29,339 nt of DNA, taken from Opitutaceae bacterium (GTDB taxonomy: Bacteria > Verrucomicrobiota > Verrucomicrobiia > Opitutales > Opitutaceae). The translations under genes and the position numbers were made by a program. Location of the stretch: contig RGAX01000004.1 in the NCBI GenBank assembly GCA_009919985.1, positions 1-29,339 on the forward strand. The letters are read 5' to 3'. The notes beneath the pieces are model-generated. The model did not search any database, had not been told where the DNA came from, and saw nothing but the letters and a program-made list of their open reading frames with translations. Shown here in pieces: positions 16,484 through 25,472 of this stretch (position 1 is its first letter; each line of letters opens with the position of its first letter).

Positions 16484-17461
16484 TTACAAGCCCAGTTTCT
16501 TGCGCGCGAGGGGACGGACGTGGGCCGCGGGCGGATTGTGTGCGGTGGCTAGCGCGTAGGCTTGGCGGTAATAGGCGAAGGCGCGGTCTTTCTGGCCGAG
16601 TTGTTCGCAAGTTTGGCCCAGCAAGCACGGCAAGAACGGGTCGCTCTGGGCACCAGGGTTGTTCATGGCCTTGGTGAATTCCGTCTCGGCGCGTTTCAAG
16701 TCGCCAGTGTAAAGCGCGACATAGCCGACGAGGTAAGGGAAATAGCGTTCTTGTTGTTCCGCCATTTTGAGATCGCCGTCGAGATGGGCGCGGGCGGCGG
16801 CGATGTGGCGTTGAGCTTCGGCTTTGTCCCCGCGTCGGGCCGCGATGCGGCCGAGCGCGTGGGCGAGACGATAATCCCAGAGGCTTTGCGGGTGCGTCTT
16901 GGGTGCGGGTTCTTTGATGCCAAGGGCGGTGCCCTGCCGGTACCAATACTCGGCGGCGTCGAGATCACCGGAGTCGATACAGACGCGCGCGGCTTCGTTG
17001 GCCATTTCGCCTTGTTGATAAAACGCCAGCTGCGGTTCGGCGGACTCACGCGTCGCCCAGTAGGCGATGACTTCTTTTTCGAGCGCTACAGTGACTTTGC
17101 TCTCGCCGGTGAAGGCGTACGACATGGCGAGGGCGCGCTGGGCGGCGGCCTTGGCACCGGCATCGGGCGCGGTGTCGATGCGCTTTTGGAAAATAGCGCG
17201 AGCGGCCTTCGTTTCGCCGAGCGTGTCGAGTAGATTGGCGGCAGCGGCGGAGGTGGGATTGGCGGCGAGCTCGCGTTGGACGGCGGCGAGCGCTTCGGCG
17301 TTTTTACCATCGCGGATGAAGTCGGCGGCTTGGCGGAGATATGGCGAGGACTCTTTACCTTTGCCCTGTTTTTGTTGGGCGAACAGACCGGTGGGCGCGG
17401 CGACGATCAGCAGCGCGGCGAAGCACGAACGAAGCGTGAAGCGGAGGAGGGTTTTTTTCAT
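16484..17461 (-). CDS. exported tetratricopeptide-repeat protein
   Basis: A 325-residue protein with a Sec signal peptide (KKTLLRFTLRSCFAALLIVAA, ending LFA-QQ near residue 28). A short Lys/Gly-rich stretch is followed by a helical-repeat body. TPR-like units are visible at SPYLRQAADFIRDGKNAEAL, then around 105-125 (AAAQRALAMSYAFTGE), 155-175 (NEAARVCIDSGDLDAAEYWY), 250-270 (VGYVALYTGDLKRAETEF) and 285-305 (LGQTCEQLGQKDRAFAYYRQA). Such proteins act as scaffolds in the periplasm or outer membrane; no enzymatic motif is seen. It diverges from the ceramidase-like gene over 134 bases. Role unknown. Confidence 0.85.
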   Translation of the reverse strand: MKKTLLRFTLRSCFAALLIVAAPTGLFAQQKQGKGKESSPYLRQAADFIRDGKNAEALAAVQRELAANPTSAAAANLLDTLGETKAARAIFQKRIDTAPDAGAKAAAQRALAMSYAFTGESKVTVALEKEVIAYWATRESAEPQLAFYQQGEMANEAARVCIDSGDLDAAEYWYRQGTALGIKEPAPKTHPQSLWDYRLAHALGRIAARRGDKAEAQRHIAAARAHLDGDLKMAEQQERYFPYLVGYVALYTGDLKRAETEFTKAMNNPGAQSDPFLPCLLGQTCEQLGQKDRAFAYYRQAYALATAHNPPAAHVRPLARKKLGL

Positions 17462-17595
17462 CAGGGTATATGATTACGTTGAAGAAGACGCAATTACGTT
17501 GAAGTTGGCCCCGGTGGGCGACAAGTTAGATCCGGCGAGTTCCGGCTTGGACAGGACGCCGCAGGCGATTCAAGGTGCGTGGACCCCTTTTCCTT

Positions 17596-18996
17596 ATGCC
17601 CGCTCTTTCTCGTCGTCGTTTTATAGATCACACGCTCGCGGCCGGCGCTTTAGCGGCGCTGGCGCCAGCGTTGTTACGCGGTGAAACGACAGCAACCTCG
17701 AGCGGAAACGTGCTGCGGCTAGCGACGTTTCGTTTCGATGTGACGCCGCCAGTCGGGCATTCGTTGTGCGGCGGCTGGATCAAGCCCGTCGAGCACGTGG
17801 ATGATGCGCTGGAAGCGATCGGCTTGGTGCTGATCGGGGCGGGTGCGCCGATTGTAATTTGCACGGTGGATTGGACGGGCTTGCTCAATGAAGCGCATCT
17901 GGCGTGGCGCAGCGCCCTCGCGACCGCGGCAGGAACGACGCCCGATCGCGTGGCGCTGCACTGCGTACATCAACACAATGCGCCGATGGTATGTCCCGCC
18001 GCCGATGCAATCGTCGCGCGTCAAACGGACTTACCGCGGATTTATGATCCGGAATTTTTCCAACGTTGTCTATTGGTCGCGCAGGCCGCGGTGATGGCCG
18101 CGCTCCCGCAGGCGCGAGGCGTCACGCACGTGGCGGCGGCGCATGCGCGCGTGGATAGGGTCGCTTCCAATCGGCGCATGGACCGCAAAGCCGATGGTCA
18201 CATCGGGACGATGCGCGGCAGCAAGTGCGTGGACCCGGCGTTGATCGCGTTGCCCGAAGGCCCGATTGATCCGCTACTGCGCACGGTGGCGTTTTACGAC
18301 GGCGCGACGAAGATCGTGGCCTGCCATTACTACGCGACGCATCCCATGAGTTACTACGGCGACGGCCACGTGAGTAGCGATTTTTGCGGCCTCGCCCGCA
18401 AGCGCCGCCAACGCGAAGAACCCGCTTGCACGCAGCTTTATTTCACTGGTTGCGCGGGCAACATCGCCGCCGGTAAATACAATGACGGCACGCCAGCCGC
18501 GCGGGTGCAACTGACCGACCGGATTCACGCCGGGATGGTCACCGCCGAAGCCGCGTTGCGACCCGTACCGCTAAAGCGCGTGAGTTGGCGCACCGCGGAG
18601 CTTTTCGCGCAGCCGAACCCCGCGCTCGGGCTAGATGCGTTGCGCGAGCTGATGGATAAGCGCACGGATTCGCTGGCGTTGCGAATGCGCCCCGCCTTCA
18701 AGCTCGCCTTGATCGAACGTTGCGCGCGACGCGTGCCGTTTATCCTTAGCACGCTGCAGCTCGACGACATCACGCTGCTGCATCTGCCGGCGGAACCGTT
18801 TGTTGACTTCCAACTCTTCGCACAATCCCTGCGTCCCGGTCGCACGGTCGCCGTAGCCGGATACGGAGATGGCGGGCCGTGGTACATACCGACGAAGGGC
18901 GAATTCCCGGCCGGGGGTTACGAGATTGATTTTGCCTTTTGCGCGCCCGAGACCGAAGACCAACTTTGCGCGGCAATCAGGCAGTTGCTTAGCTAA
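17596..18996 (+). CDS. Tat-exported neutral/alkaline ceramidase-like protein, short form
   Basis: A 466-residue protein starting MPALSRRRFIDHTLAAGALA, a clear twin-arginine signal, so it should be exported folded. The body looks like the N-terminal domain of neutral/alkaline non-lysosomal ceramidases: FRFDVTPPVGHSLCGGW, VDWTGLLNEAHLAWR, and a candidate zinc motif HCVHQHNAP (His125, His127). ACHYYATHPMSYYGDGHVSSDF and TQLYFTGCAGNIAAGKYNDG follow. At this length it lacks the C-terminal immunoglobulin-like domain of the roughly 650-residue bacterial enzymes. Similar short proteins in Planctomycetes and Verrucomicrobia are annotated as ceramidase-like, but activity on ceramide is unproven. I chose the ATG over a GTG at 17575 because it sits next to the Tat motif and follows the C/U-rich accccttttcctt. 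Confidence 0.83.
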   Translation: MPALSRRRFIDHTLAAGALAALAPALLRGETTATSSGNVLRLATFRFDVTPPVGHSLCGGWIKPVEHVDDALEAIGLVLIGAGAPIVICTVDWTGLLNEAHLAWRSALATAAGTTPDRVALHCVHQHNAPMVCPAADAIVARQTDLPRIYDPEFFQRCLLVAQAAVMAALPQARGVTHVAAAHARVDRVASNRRMDRKADGHIGTMRGSKCVDPALIALPEGPIDPLLRTVAFYDGATKIVACHYYATHPMSYYGDGHVSSDFCGLARKRRQREEPACTQLYFTGCAGNIAAGKYNDGTPAARVQLTDRIHAGMVTAEAALRPVPLKRVSWRTAELFAQPNPALGLDALRELMDKRTDSLALRMRPAFKLALIERCARRVPFILSTLQLDDITLLHLPAEPFVDFQLFAQSLRPGRTVAVAGYGDGGPWYIPTKGEFPAGGYEIDFAFCAPETEDQLCAAIRQLLS

Positions 18997-19068
18997 AACA
19001 CTCGATTGAAAGGCATGCGACCTGTTGCACAACATGACGCTTGCTTCCCGATTCCGGCCGACCTGGGC

Positions 19069-19091
19069 TAGGCATGTTTATACAAGGCCTA
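19069..19091. promoter_or_regulatory. inverted repeat upstream of the TonB-dependent receptor
   Basis: TAGGC (19069-19073) and GCCTA (19087-19091) flank a 13-base AT-rich spacer containing TTTATAC, 30 bases before the receptor ATG. It could be an operator over a -10 region. The arms are short, so chance is possible. Confidence 0.25.
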
Positions 19092-19121
19092 CCTAGACTG
19101 TTCTAAAGCCACCCCACTCCC

Positions 19122-21917
19122 ATGACTACACCCACGCATTCGCTTATTTCAATGATTCGCGCTCTTTACATCACTCTGCTCGTCACCACCGCGGCGCTTT
19201 ACCCAGTGCGCGCCCAAACGCTGAGCACCAATGCCGCCGCCGTGGAAAAATCTAGCGAAGTCATCGAGCTCTCGCCTTTCGAGATCAAGGAAGGCTCGGA
19301 AGACAAATGGAGCGCGAGCAACACACTTCTCGGCAATCGCACTAATCAAGAATTGGTCAAAGTCCCTGTCACCGTAGACGTCCTCACGAAAGATTTCATG
19401 AGCGATATCGGTGTCTTTAACATGGAGGACGCCTCGGCCTTCGTCGCCGGCCTCACCGTTACTCCGCGGCTCGAATCCAAAAACGACAACGGACGCATCA
19501 CTTTCCGCGGACTGAGCGGCAGCGCGAACACCTCGCGCAATTTCTTCCAATGGCAGGTCCCGTCTGACACTTACAACGTCGAGCGTTTCGACATCGGCAA
19601 AGGCTCCAACTCCCTAATGTTCGGCGACTCTACGCCCGGCGGCCAGATCACCACCACGACCAAGCGCGCCCGCTTCATTAACGCCAATGAGGCGCTCGCT
19701 TTCTACGACAATCAAGGTTCCTACCGCTTCCAACTCGACATTAATCGTCGCATCACGCGCCAACTCGCACTCCGCATCAACGGGGTAAATCGCCTCGACA
19801 ACAGCTACGTCGACGGTAGCTACCAACGCTTCCGCGCGATCGACTTGGCTGTCACGTATCGTCCGTTTAAGAACACCACGCTCAGCCTCGACGCCGAGCG
19901 CGGCCAATATCAACGCCGTCGCGCCGACAACACCGCGGCCATCCGCGACGTCGCAGCCGCCGGCCGCTCCTTCGCGACGAACAACCGTTGGTATTACACC
20001 TCCGACGGAGAAATCATCCAGCGCACGAGCACTACGCCAGACGCCATCGATCGCTCCGGCACCAGCGGCAACATCATCTCCCTGCTCGAAGGTCAAACGG
20101 TGGGCGTGCGCCTGCCCAACGGAACCCAGAAATTATTCCAAGGATTCAGCCGTTCGTTCAACATTCTCGGTTTCGGCGACTACCTTGACCGTCCTTACAA
20201 CGTGGTCACCGCGATGCTCGAGCAGTCGATTGGAAAACTCTCCATCCAAGCCTCCTACAATCAACAATTTCAACATCAGGATCGCAACGACAACTCCTTC
20301 GGCGGCAGCGCCTCGCCCCCCGTGATCGACGTCGATGGCTCCGGCCGCCCCTACCTCGATATGTCAGGCAGCCTCACCACCTATAAAATTTTCGGTGATA
20401 CCTTCAAAGCCGGCCGCATCTCCGCCTCTTATCCCTTCCAGTTCGGCAAATGGATGAAGCAGGACCTCGTCGTCACCGCCACCCGCAGCAAAGATTACGC
20501 GATCGGTCGTCGCTTCGGTCTGGCCAACACCGCCGCACCTGGCCTCGCCGTCAACAACGGCGTCCAATTTCGCGCTTACCTCGATAACCCTGGCGCACTG
20601 AGCGCCGGCGGCTGGAACCGCTTTAATGTCGATCGGCTCCCTCGCACCGCCACTTTTGAACCCACGATGGTTGAGAGCTACGTGAATACGGGCCCGTTTA
20701 TCGACGTACGGTACACGCGCAACCTCACCGCCTCCCTTTCAGGCGAATACTTTGGCGGACGCCTCAACTCGCTCATCGGTGTGAGCAACAATCGTATCGC
20801 TCGCAAAATCCCGATCGCCTCCACCTACGCGACTGACGCTCGCGGCTTTATCACGTTCTATAGCACGCCTGAAAAATCGCCAAAATCCTTTGAGTACGAC
20901 CCAGGCTTTTCCCTCTCTGCGACCAGCTGGCTCTACGCCCTTACTTATACCTTGATCAAAAAGGATAACTTTTCGGCCAACTTGTATGGCATTTATTCTC
21001 AATCCTTCAACTGGCAGTCGCAGCTCACTTTTTATGGCAAAAATCTCGGCCCTATCACCGGCCGCACGAACGAAGTTGGCCTCAAAGGCGATGTCTTCCG
21101 CTCGAAGATTTCCTACACGGTCGCCGCCTTCGAAATTGAACGAGAAAATGCCGCCTATGCCTGGACCCCCAACACCCTCTCCTCGACGCAACTCGAAGAC
21201 CTTTTCAATCCGAACAACATGCTGCCTTCGGATCCCAAATTCTTCCGCGTCGCCACCGGCCTCAACAGCGAGCCACGCACCGTAAATTCCAAGGAGAAAT
21301 CCAAGGGCGTTGATCTCACCATCACCGCGGCCCGTATTTACGGACTGCAGGCCCGCGCGACCTTCTCTAAAACCCAAGTCGAAGCCACCCGCGACTTCTC
21401 CCAATTTAAGACTTTGCTCGACGACGCCATCGCTCGCACCGCCGCCGCCAACGCTCCCGGCGGCGATGTCACCCAAGCCGAAAACGCGACCTACATCACA
21501 AACGCCAAAGACATCCTCGTCTCCAACACGAACATCACCGTTGTTACCGGCCGTCGCAGCGCACCCTATACCGGTAGCTTTGTACTCGATTACGCACTCA
21601 ACAAACCCGCCGGCCTCCGCCTCGGTCTGAGTGGAGTATGGACCCCAAAGTTTAACGTCGCGATCCTCAACGCTGTCACCTACCGTGAGGGCTCCCAATT
21701 CCCGCTTAACGCCTACGCCATTTACGACTGCAAAGTGTTTGGTCAACGCACCAACTTCCGTCTCGGCGTCAACCGCCTCTACGATCTGGTGCAAGGCGAC
21801 AGCAAATATTACAAAACCGGTGGCTCCAGTCTCAACACCACCACAGGTAAGCCGTATTACGTTTACCGCTACACCGAACCGCTTACCTCGACGTTTAGCG
21901 CGACGGTGAAGTTCTAA
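19122..21917 (+). CDS. TonB-dependent outer-membrane receptor
   Basis: A 931-residue receptor: a Sec signal peptide ending near YPVRAQ, a short periplasmic segment with VIELSPFEIKE, a plug domain, and a 22-strand-type beta barrel. The plug includes VPVTVDVLTKDFMSDIG, ITFRGLSG, VERFDIGKGSNSLMFGDS and PGGQITTTTKRA. The barrel is rich in aromatic and charged repeats and ends STFSATVKF with the terminal Phe required for outer-membrane assembly. It imports a ligand too large for porins, using energy from TonB-ExbB-ExbD; exbB and exbD lie 3.5 kb away, and no tonB is seen. The next gene, 19 bases on, is a secreted hydrolase, suggesting the ligand is a product of extracellular hydrolysis. Met11 is an alternative start. 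The leader accccactccc lacks a Shine-Dalgarno. Confidence 0.95.
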   Translation: MTTPTHSLISMIRALYITLLVTTAALYPVRAQTLSTNAAAVEKSSEVIELSPFEIKEGSEDKWSASNTLLGNRTNQELVKVPVTVDVLTKDFMSDIGVFNMEDASAFVAGLTVTPRLESKNDNGRITFRGLSGSANTSRNFFQWQVPSDTYNVERFDIGKGSNSLMFGDSTPGGQITTTTKRARFINANEALAFYDNQGSYRFQLDINRRITRQLALRINGVNRLDNSYVDGSYQRFRAIDLAVTYRPFKNTTLSLDAERGQYQRRRADNTAAIRDVAAAGRSFATNNRWYYTSDGEIIQRTSTTPDAIDRSGTSGNIISLLEGQTVGVRLPNGTQKLFQGFSRSFNILGFGDYLDRPYNVVTAMLEQSIGKLSIQASYNQQFQHQDRNDNSFGGSASPPVIDVDGSGRPYLDMSGSLTTYKIFGDTFKAGRISASYPFQFGKWMKQDLVVTATRSKDYAIGRRFGLANTAAPGLAVNNGVQFRAYLDNPGALSAGGWNRFNVDRLPRTATFEPTMVESYVNTGPFIDVRYTRNLTASLSGEYFGGRLNSLIGVSNNRIARKIPIASTYATDARGFITFYSTPEKSPKSFEYDPGFSLSATSWLYALTYTLIKKDNFSANLYGIYSQSFNWQSQLTFYGKNLGPITGRTNEVGLKGDVFRSKISYTVAAFEIERENAAYAWTPNTLSSTQLEDLFNPNNMLPSDPKFFRVATGLNSEPRTVNSKEKSKGVDLTITAARIYGLQARATFSKTQVEATRDFSQFKTLLDDAIARTAAANAPGGDVTQAENATYITNAKDILVSNTNITVVTGRRSAPYTGSFVLDYALNKPAGLRLGLSGVWTPKFNVAILNAVTYREGSQFPLNAYAIYDCKVFGQRTNFRLGVNRLYDLVQGDSKYYKTGGSSLNTTTGKPYYVYRYTEPLTSTFSATVKF

Positions 21918-21936
21918 CCCCCAAAAAACTACTCTC

Positions 21937-22995
21937 ATGCGTCTGCTTGGCGGCCTCTTACTACTCATTAGTTCAGCGGTTGCCGCTGAACTCGTACAGG
22001 TCAGGGCAGACGCCACCCCTCAGCGCTATCACCTCACTGCGCGTGCTAGCGAAATCGACGCCCGCGCCCGGCCCCATCCCGAAATCGACTTTGTCTTTAC
22101 CGACAAAGCCGGAAAACCACAGGATATCGAAAACGCACTCGTCGATACCCGTGTCGCTGCGCGCGGGCGCCTCGTGATTTGGCTAATGGATTACAAAGCG
22201 CCGCTCTTCGAGCGGCTCGGCGATTACGGACTTCACGCGATCCAAGTCCATTACGCCAATAAATGGTTCGGCCTCATTCCGACCTCCGCCCGCGATGACG
22301 GCACCAGCCTAGGCCAGCTCCGTCTCGAAGCCGCCACCGGCGAAGACTACAGCCCGTTGGCCGACATTCCACGGCCCGATGGCATGATGGAACGGGCGTT
22401 CCAATTTGTTCTTTGGCTAGCGCAACATCACCCGCAGGGCAAATGGGAACAGTTCATCAACGATAAAGGCACGGGCCTGCGTTGGGAAAAAGTCATCATG
22501 TCGGGCGCCTCCCACGGTGCGACCACCGCTACGCGCTTCGCCGTCCACCAACGTGTGGACCGCGTCGTCGCCTTCTGCGGTCCGCGCGATCAACTCGAAA
22601 GCTGGCAAGGGTTCGCCTCGGCGACCCCAGCTAACCGCATTTTTGGCTTCAGTCATGTCTTGGACGACGGTTGGAAAAACGACCACTATTGCCGCTCGTG
22701 GCAGATGCTCGGCCTACATCGCTACGGCCCGGTCGTCGATGTCGATGCCAACGCCCCACCCTACGGCAACACCCGGCGACTCACGACGCACTTCGATGTT
22801 AAAGGCGATGCCAAGCGCGCCCACAGTTCAGTGCTGCCGGGCAGCGCGGCCGGAAAAAATCTCGCGGGCCAGTACCTCCACGAAGACGTTTGGCGCTATC
22901 TCTTCACGCATGCCGTCGAAGCTATCGGCGACGCAGTTCCGCCCAATCTTGAGTGCGGACGAGACCTGCCTCAGCCAAAGCAGGCGAGACTCTGA
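21937..22995 (+). CDS. secreted alpha/beta hydrolase, BPSS1187-like
   Basis: A 352-residue protein with a Sec signal peptide (RLLGGLLLLISSAVAAE). The nucleophile elbow is GASHG with Ser192, following the strand WEKVIMSG, and His296 in RAHSSVLPG is the candidate catalytic His. The middle stretch VDRVVAFCGPRDQLESWQGF fits the hydrolase acid-residue region. The pattern resembles the BPSS1187-like secreted hydrolases; the substrate is unknown, and an ester is most likely. The gene starts 19 bases after the TonB-dependent receptor and is probably in the same transcript, so enzyme and importer may handle the same compound. The pyrimidine-rich leader (ctactctc) has no Shine-Dalgarno. Confidence 0.8.
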   Translation: MRLLGGLLLLISSAVAAELVQVRADATPQRYHLTARASEIDARARPHPEIDFVFTDKAGKPQDIENALVDTRVAARGRLVIWLMDYKAPLFERLGDYGLHAIQVHYANKWFGLIPTSARDDGTSLGQLRLEAATGEDYSPLADIPRPDGMMERAFQFVLWLAQHHPQGKWEQFINDKGTGLRWEKVIMSGASHGATTATRFAVHQRVDRVVAFCGPRDQLESWQGFASATPANRIFGFSHVLDDGWKNDHYCRSWQMLGLHRYGPVVDVDANAPPYGNTRRLTTHFDVKGDAKRAHSSVLPGSAAGKNLAGQYLHEDVWRYLFTHAVEAIGDAVPPNLECGRDLPQPKQARL

Positions 22996-23153
22996 TCCGA
23001 AAAACTAAGCAGGAAACAGTGAATGTTTATCTCAGTGGTTGGCGCTTCATCACGGTCCTAAAAGACCAGATCTTCGCGGCGTCAGTGGAGATTAAAATGT
23101 GCGCCAAAGCGGGAGGTTTAGCGCTAACAAAAACCAGCCGATTTACTGCCTGG

Positions 23154-24281
23154 CTAATGGAAACCGAGTGCAGCTCGCAAGGATTCGATCTCAATCGAAA
23201 AATCAAGTCGGTTAGACTTTGGATTTTTTCCCCAAGGCCCCTCGCCGGGTGCCACAATCGAAATATAATCTAGCTCACAGGCTTCCGCTAGTTGGGCAAA
23301 ACAACTATTCACATAATGATGTCCGAAACACTCAATCACACGCGTGCCCGGTCGCGAGAATACTAAATTGGCGAGCCCCGCACCGTGCGGCGCGACTACC
23401 ACTTTAACCGTACGAAACAGTGCGATTTGCTCAGCCAAACTCAGACGCTCAAGCTGCACGCAAGTAAATCCTCGATCGGTCAACGCCGCGATAACTGCGG
23501 ATTCGTTTTCGATGTGACGACGCTGTGCTAACGCACGGGAGATATAAATTCGCTCAGGGGTGAACGCGGACGAGGCTTGAATCGACGCGGTAAAATTCAC
23601 CACACGTTGCACCTGCGCGACATCCACGTAGCCGACCCATCCAGGCAGCGCTGGCACGATCAATTCATCTACCTGCAGGTGCTTGCGTCGGACAGGCTCA
23701 ATCAAGCGTCCCTGAAAATTGGCGAGCTTTAAGGCTGAACGGCAGCACTCCGCTTGGGCATGTGCGATGAGATCCGGCAGCTCTCCACACTCACGCAGGC
23801 TGATAAGACGCGGAAGTTCATCGAGAAGCCAATGGGCGTAACTGCCGCCAAGCGCCGTGGCCAAAACCGCGAATTGACCTGCCAGGAGCTCTGGAGAACG
23901 GAGTTTTTTTTCCTGCAATAACCAGTGACCTGGAGCGGTACGCCCAAAATCCAACGACACATCGCGCACCACGGTCGTGCCGTCGGGCGCCAGAACGATC
24001 CCATCACCATAAACTCGGCCGCCCTTAATTACCGCGATCCCCTCGCTTGCCCCACCCAGTCGCGCCTGCGGATCTGCCCAATCGACCAGCAGCGGGTTAG
24101 AGCGCAAGTAGGGTGTTGGCGTAACGGCACCGAGGACAGGCGCGCGCAACCAACTGGCTCCACAGCGCGCCACTAGACTCGCAAGCGTTTCGCACGCGAT
24201 CGGGGCGGATGTGGACTGAATGAGCGAATTCTGCACGTCTGAAGCCTTGCTCCTTTGCGCCCTACGACAATCGACAAACAC
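23154..24281 (-). CDS. glycosyltransferase family 61 protein
   Basis: A 375-residue soluble protein of the GT61 (DUF563) family, found in bacterial capsule and exopolysaccharide clusters as well as in eukaryotic xylosyltransferases. Landmarks are YAHWLLDELPRL at about 148-159, ERIYISRALAQRRHIENE at 243-260, and APHGAGLANLVFSRPGTRVIECF at 297-319. The last contains the conserved PHGA motif. It probably transfers a sugar during surface polysaccharide synthesis at the inner face of the membrane. The start is uncertain: a GTG at 24281 gives the longest frame, and a GTG 15 codons later (24236), with AGGAG some way upstream, is possible. It stands alone between the hydrolase and the divergent DUF6172 gene; no polysaccharide cluster surrounds it. 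Confidence 0.85.
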   Translation of the reverse strand: MFVDCRRAQRSKASDVQNSLIQSTSAPIACETLASLVARCGASWLRAPVLGAVTPTPYLRSNPLLVDWADPQARLGGASEGIAVIKGGRVYGDGIVLAPDGTTVVRDVSLDFGRTAPGHWLLQEKKLRSPELLAGQFAVLATALGGSYAHWLLDELPRLISLRECGELPDLIAHAQAECCRSALKLANFQGRLIEPVRRKHLQVDELIVPALPGWVGYVDVAQVQRVVNFTASIQASSAFTPERIYISRALAQRRHIENESAVIAALTDRGFTCVQLERLSLAEQIALFRTVKVVVAPHGAGLANLVFSRPGTRVIECFGHHYVNSCFAQLAEACELDYISIVAPGEGPWGKNPKSNRLDFSIEIESLRAALGFH

Positions 24282-24347
24282 CGCGGGAAAACCCCCACAA
24301 TTGTCTCTCCATCACCCCGAGCGTCGTATTGAGTTTAGCTCCTGCCT

Positions 24348-24692
24348 ATGAAAAAGACTTTTTCCCTCAGTGCCCTTGATCGCAACCCACAGCGTGTCAT
24401 CGACGCGATTAAACACGAGGTACGCAAGTACGTGAAGCGAGAGCGCCGCAAAACATTACCTGCGGATACTGATTTCTGGGACTTCACCTGCAAGGTCGGT
24501 ACTGCCACCGCCGATGCCACCGCCAAACCGCTCAACGAGATCAACGCCACGATTGATGCCCTCGCTAAGGAAGGCGCGAGCACGATCTATTTAGAGATCC
24601 TTGCCGTTGGAGGTCGCCACATTCGTCATGCTGCCGCGCCATTAGGACCTGATATCGCATTAGCCCATCCGCACGCCGCGGAAACCAGCTAA
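24348..24692 (+). CDS. DUF6172 family protein
   Basis: A small 114-residue basic protein. KKTFSLSALDRNPQRVIDAIKHEVRKYVKRERRKTLP followed by DFWDFTCKVG resembles the DUF6172 family found in Proteobacteria and other groups; the match is from memory. It has no signal peptide or membrane span, and its function is unknown. It is a single gene, diverging from GT61 over 66 bases and converging on the SDR gene. The leader tagctcctgcct is pyrimidine-rich with no Shine-Dalgarno. Confidence 0.75.
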   Translation: MKKTFSLSALDRNPQRVIDAIKHEVRKYVKRERRKTLPADTDFWDFTCKVGTATADATAKPLNEINATIDALAKEGASTIYLEILAVGGRHIRHAAAPLGPDIALAHPHAAETS

Positions 24693-24702
24693 GCAAACGC
24701 TT

Positions 24703-24740
24703 AAAAAGGCCGAGCGCTCAAAAGCGGGCGCTTTAGCCTT
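24703..24740 (-). terminator. candidate terminator after the short-chain dehydrogenase gene
   Basis: On the minus strand AAGGC pairs with GCCTT outside and AGCGC with GCGCT inside, separated by a small internal loop and followed by a short T-run (complement of 24703-24707). It overlaps the SDR stop codon and lies between convergent genes, so it may serve both directions. Confidence 0.4.
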
Positions 24741-25419
24741 CCATGCCGATTACACTCAGGCTTTGACCGTTATCTTTGGCGCTTAGTCCGAGAATAAACG
24801 GGGCTGCTACTTCCGCCCAAGCTGCGGCCTTCGGAAATCCGGCCGCGCCGTCGGCCCAGCAGGAGCGCAGCATATCGGTATCAATCACGCCTGGGTTCAA
24901 AGGGATCGCTGCCATCCCTTGAGGCAACTCTTCCGCGAGTGCCTTCGTGAGACCTTCAATCGCCCACTTTGACGCACAATAGGGCGCAACATCTGAAGCC
25001 ACACTACGGCCCCAGCCAGAACTGAGATTGATGATCACCCCTTTTTTCTTAGCCACCATCGCCGGCACAAAGTGGCGAATGACGTTGGCTACCCCACGCA
25101 CATTCACATCAACGATTTTGGTGAATTCGCGGTCGCTTTGTTCCCACAACGGAGCGAGTGGATTCATCACCCCAGCGTTGTTGATCAAGATATCGGGCGG
25201 TGATTCATGCTCGAGTACTTTAGCCGCCCAGATAGCGACTTTGGCATCAAGCGAGACGTCACAGACCATGAAATCATGAGGAGCACCGTGATCCATTCGC
25301 AGGTCGAAAATCTCCGTGCCGCTGCGACCGCAGCCTATGACGGTATGGCCGAGTACGATAAATTTTTTGGCCAACGCCAAACCCAGTCCGCGAGTAACGC
25401 CCGTAATCAAAATTTTCAT
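24733..25419 (-). CDS. short-chain dehydrogenase/reductase
   Basis: A 228-residue classical-type SDR oxidoreductase using NAD(P). The glycine motif TGVTRGLG is at 6-13, with the acid D54 in MVCDVSL. NNAG follows at 80-83, the catalytic Ser in NLSSGWG at 133-134, and Tyr147/Lys151 in YCASK. PLNPGVIDTDM after that matches the family's PGxxxT region. The substrate cannot be read. It follows exbD on the same strand with 53 bases between, so it may be transcribed with exbBD, although a functional link is not obvious. There is no Shine-Dalgarno, and the leader is not pyrimidine-rich, unlike most genes here. Confidence 0.9.
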   Translation of the reverse strand: MKILITGVTRGLGLALAKKFIVLGHTVIGCGRSGTEIFDLRMDHGAPHDFMVCDVSLDAKVAIWAAKVLEHESPPDILINNAGVMNPLAPLWEQSDREFTKIVDVNVRGVANVIRHFVPAMVAKKKGVIINLSSGWGRSVASDVAPYCASKWAIEGLTKALAEELPQGMAAIPLNPGVIDTDMLRSCWADGAAGFPKAAAWAEVAAPFILGLSAKDNGQSLSVIGMEG

Positions 25420-25472
25420 AACGTCACGATGACGCGTCGGCTAGCGGCGGGCAATCCTGCGGAAGATCCGAC

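Noticed and set aside
20739..22016. 425-codon minus-strand open frame across the TonB-dependent receptor
   Set aside because: Fully antisense to the receptor's barrel. Its Gly/Val/Ala-rich composition is the complement of Thr/Asn/Arg codons, and no family motif is present.
23115..23135. Palindrome TTAGCGCTAA inside a GGTTT/AAACC repeat downstream of GT61
   Set aside because: It is symmetric, but no T-run follows on the GT61 strand and the stem is short, so neither a terminator nor an operator can be supported.
22953..23273. 106-codon plus-strand frame between the hydrolase and GT61 genes
   Set aside because: It overlaps the ends of both neighbours, has no recognisable domain, and half of it is antisense to GT61.
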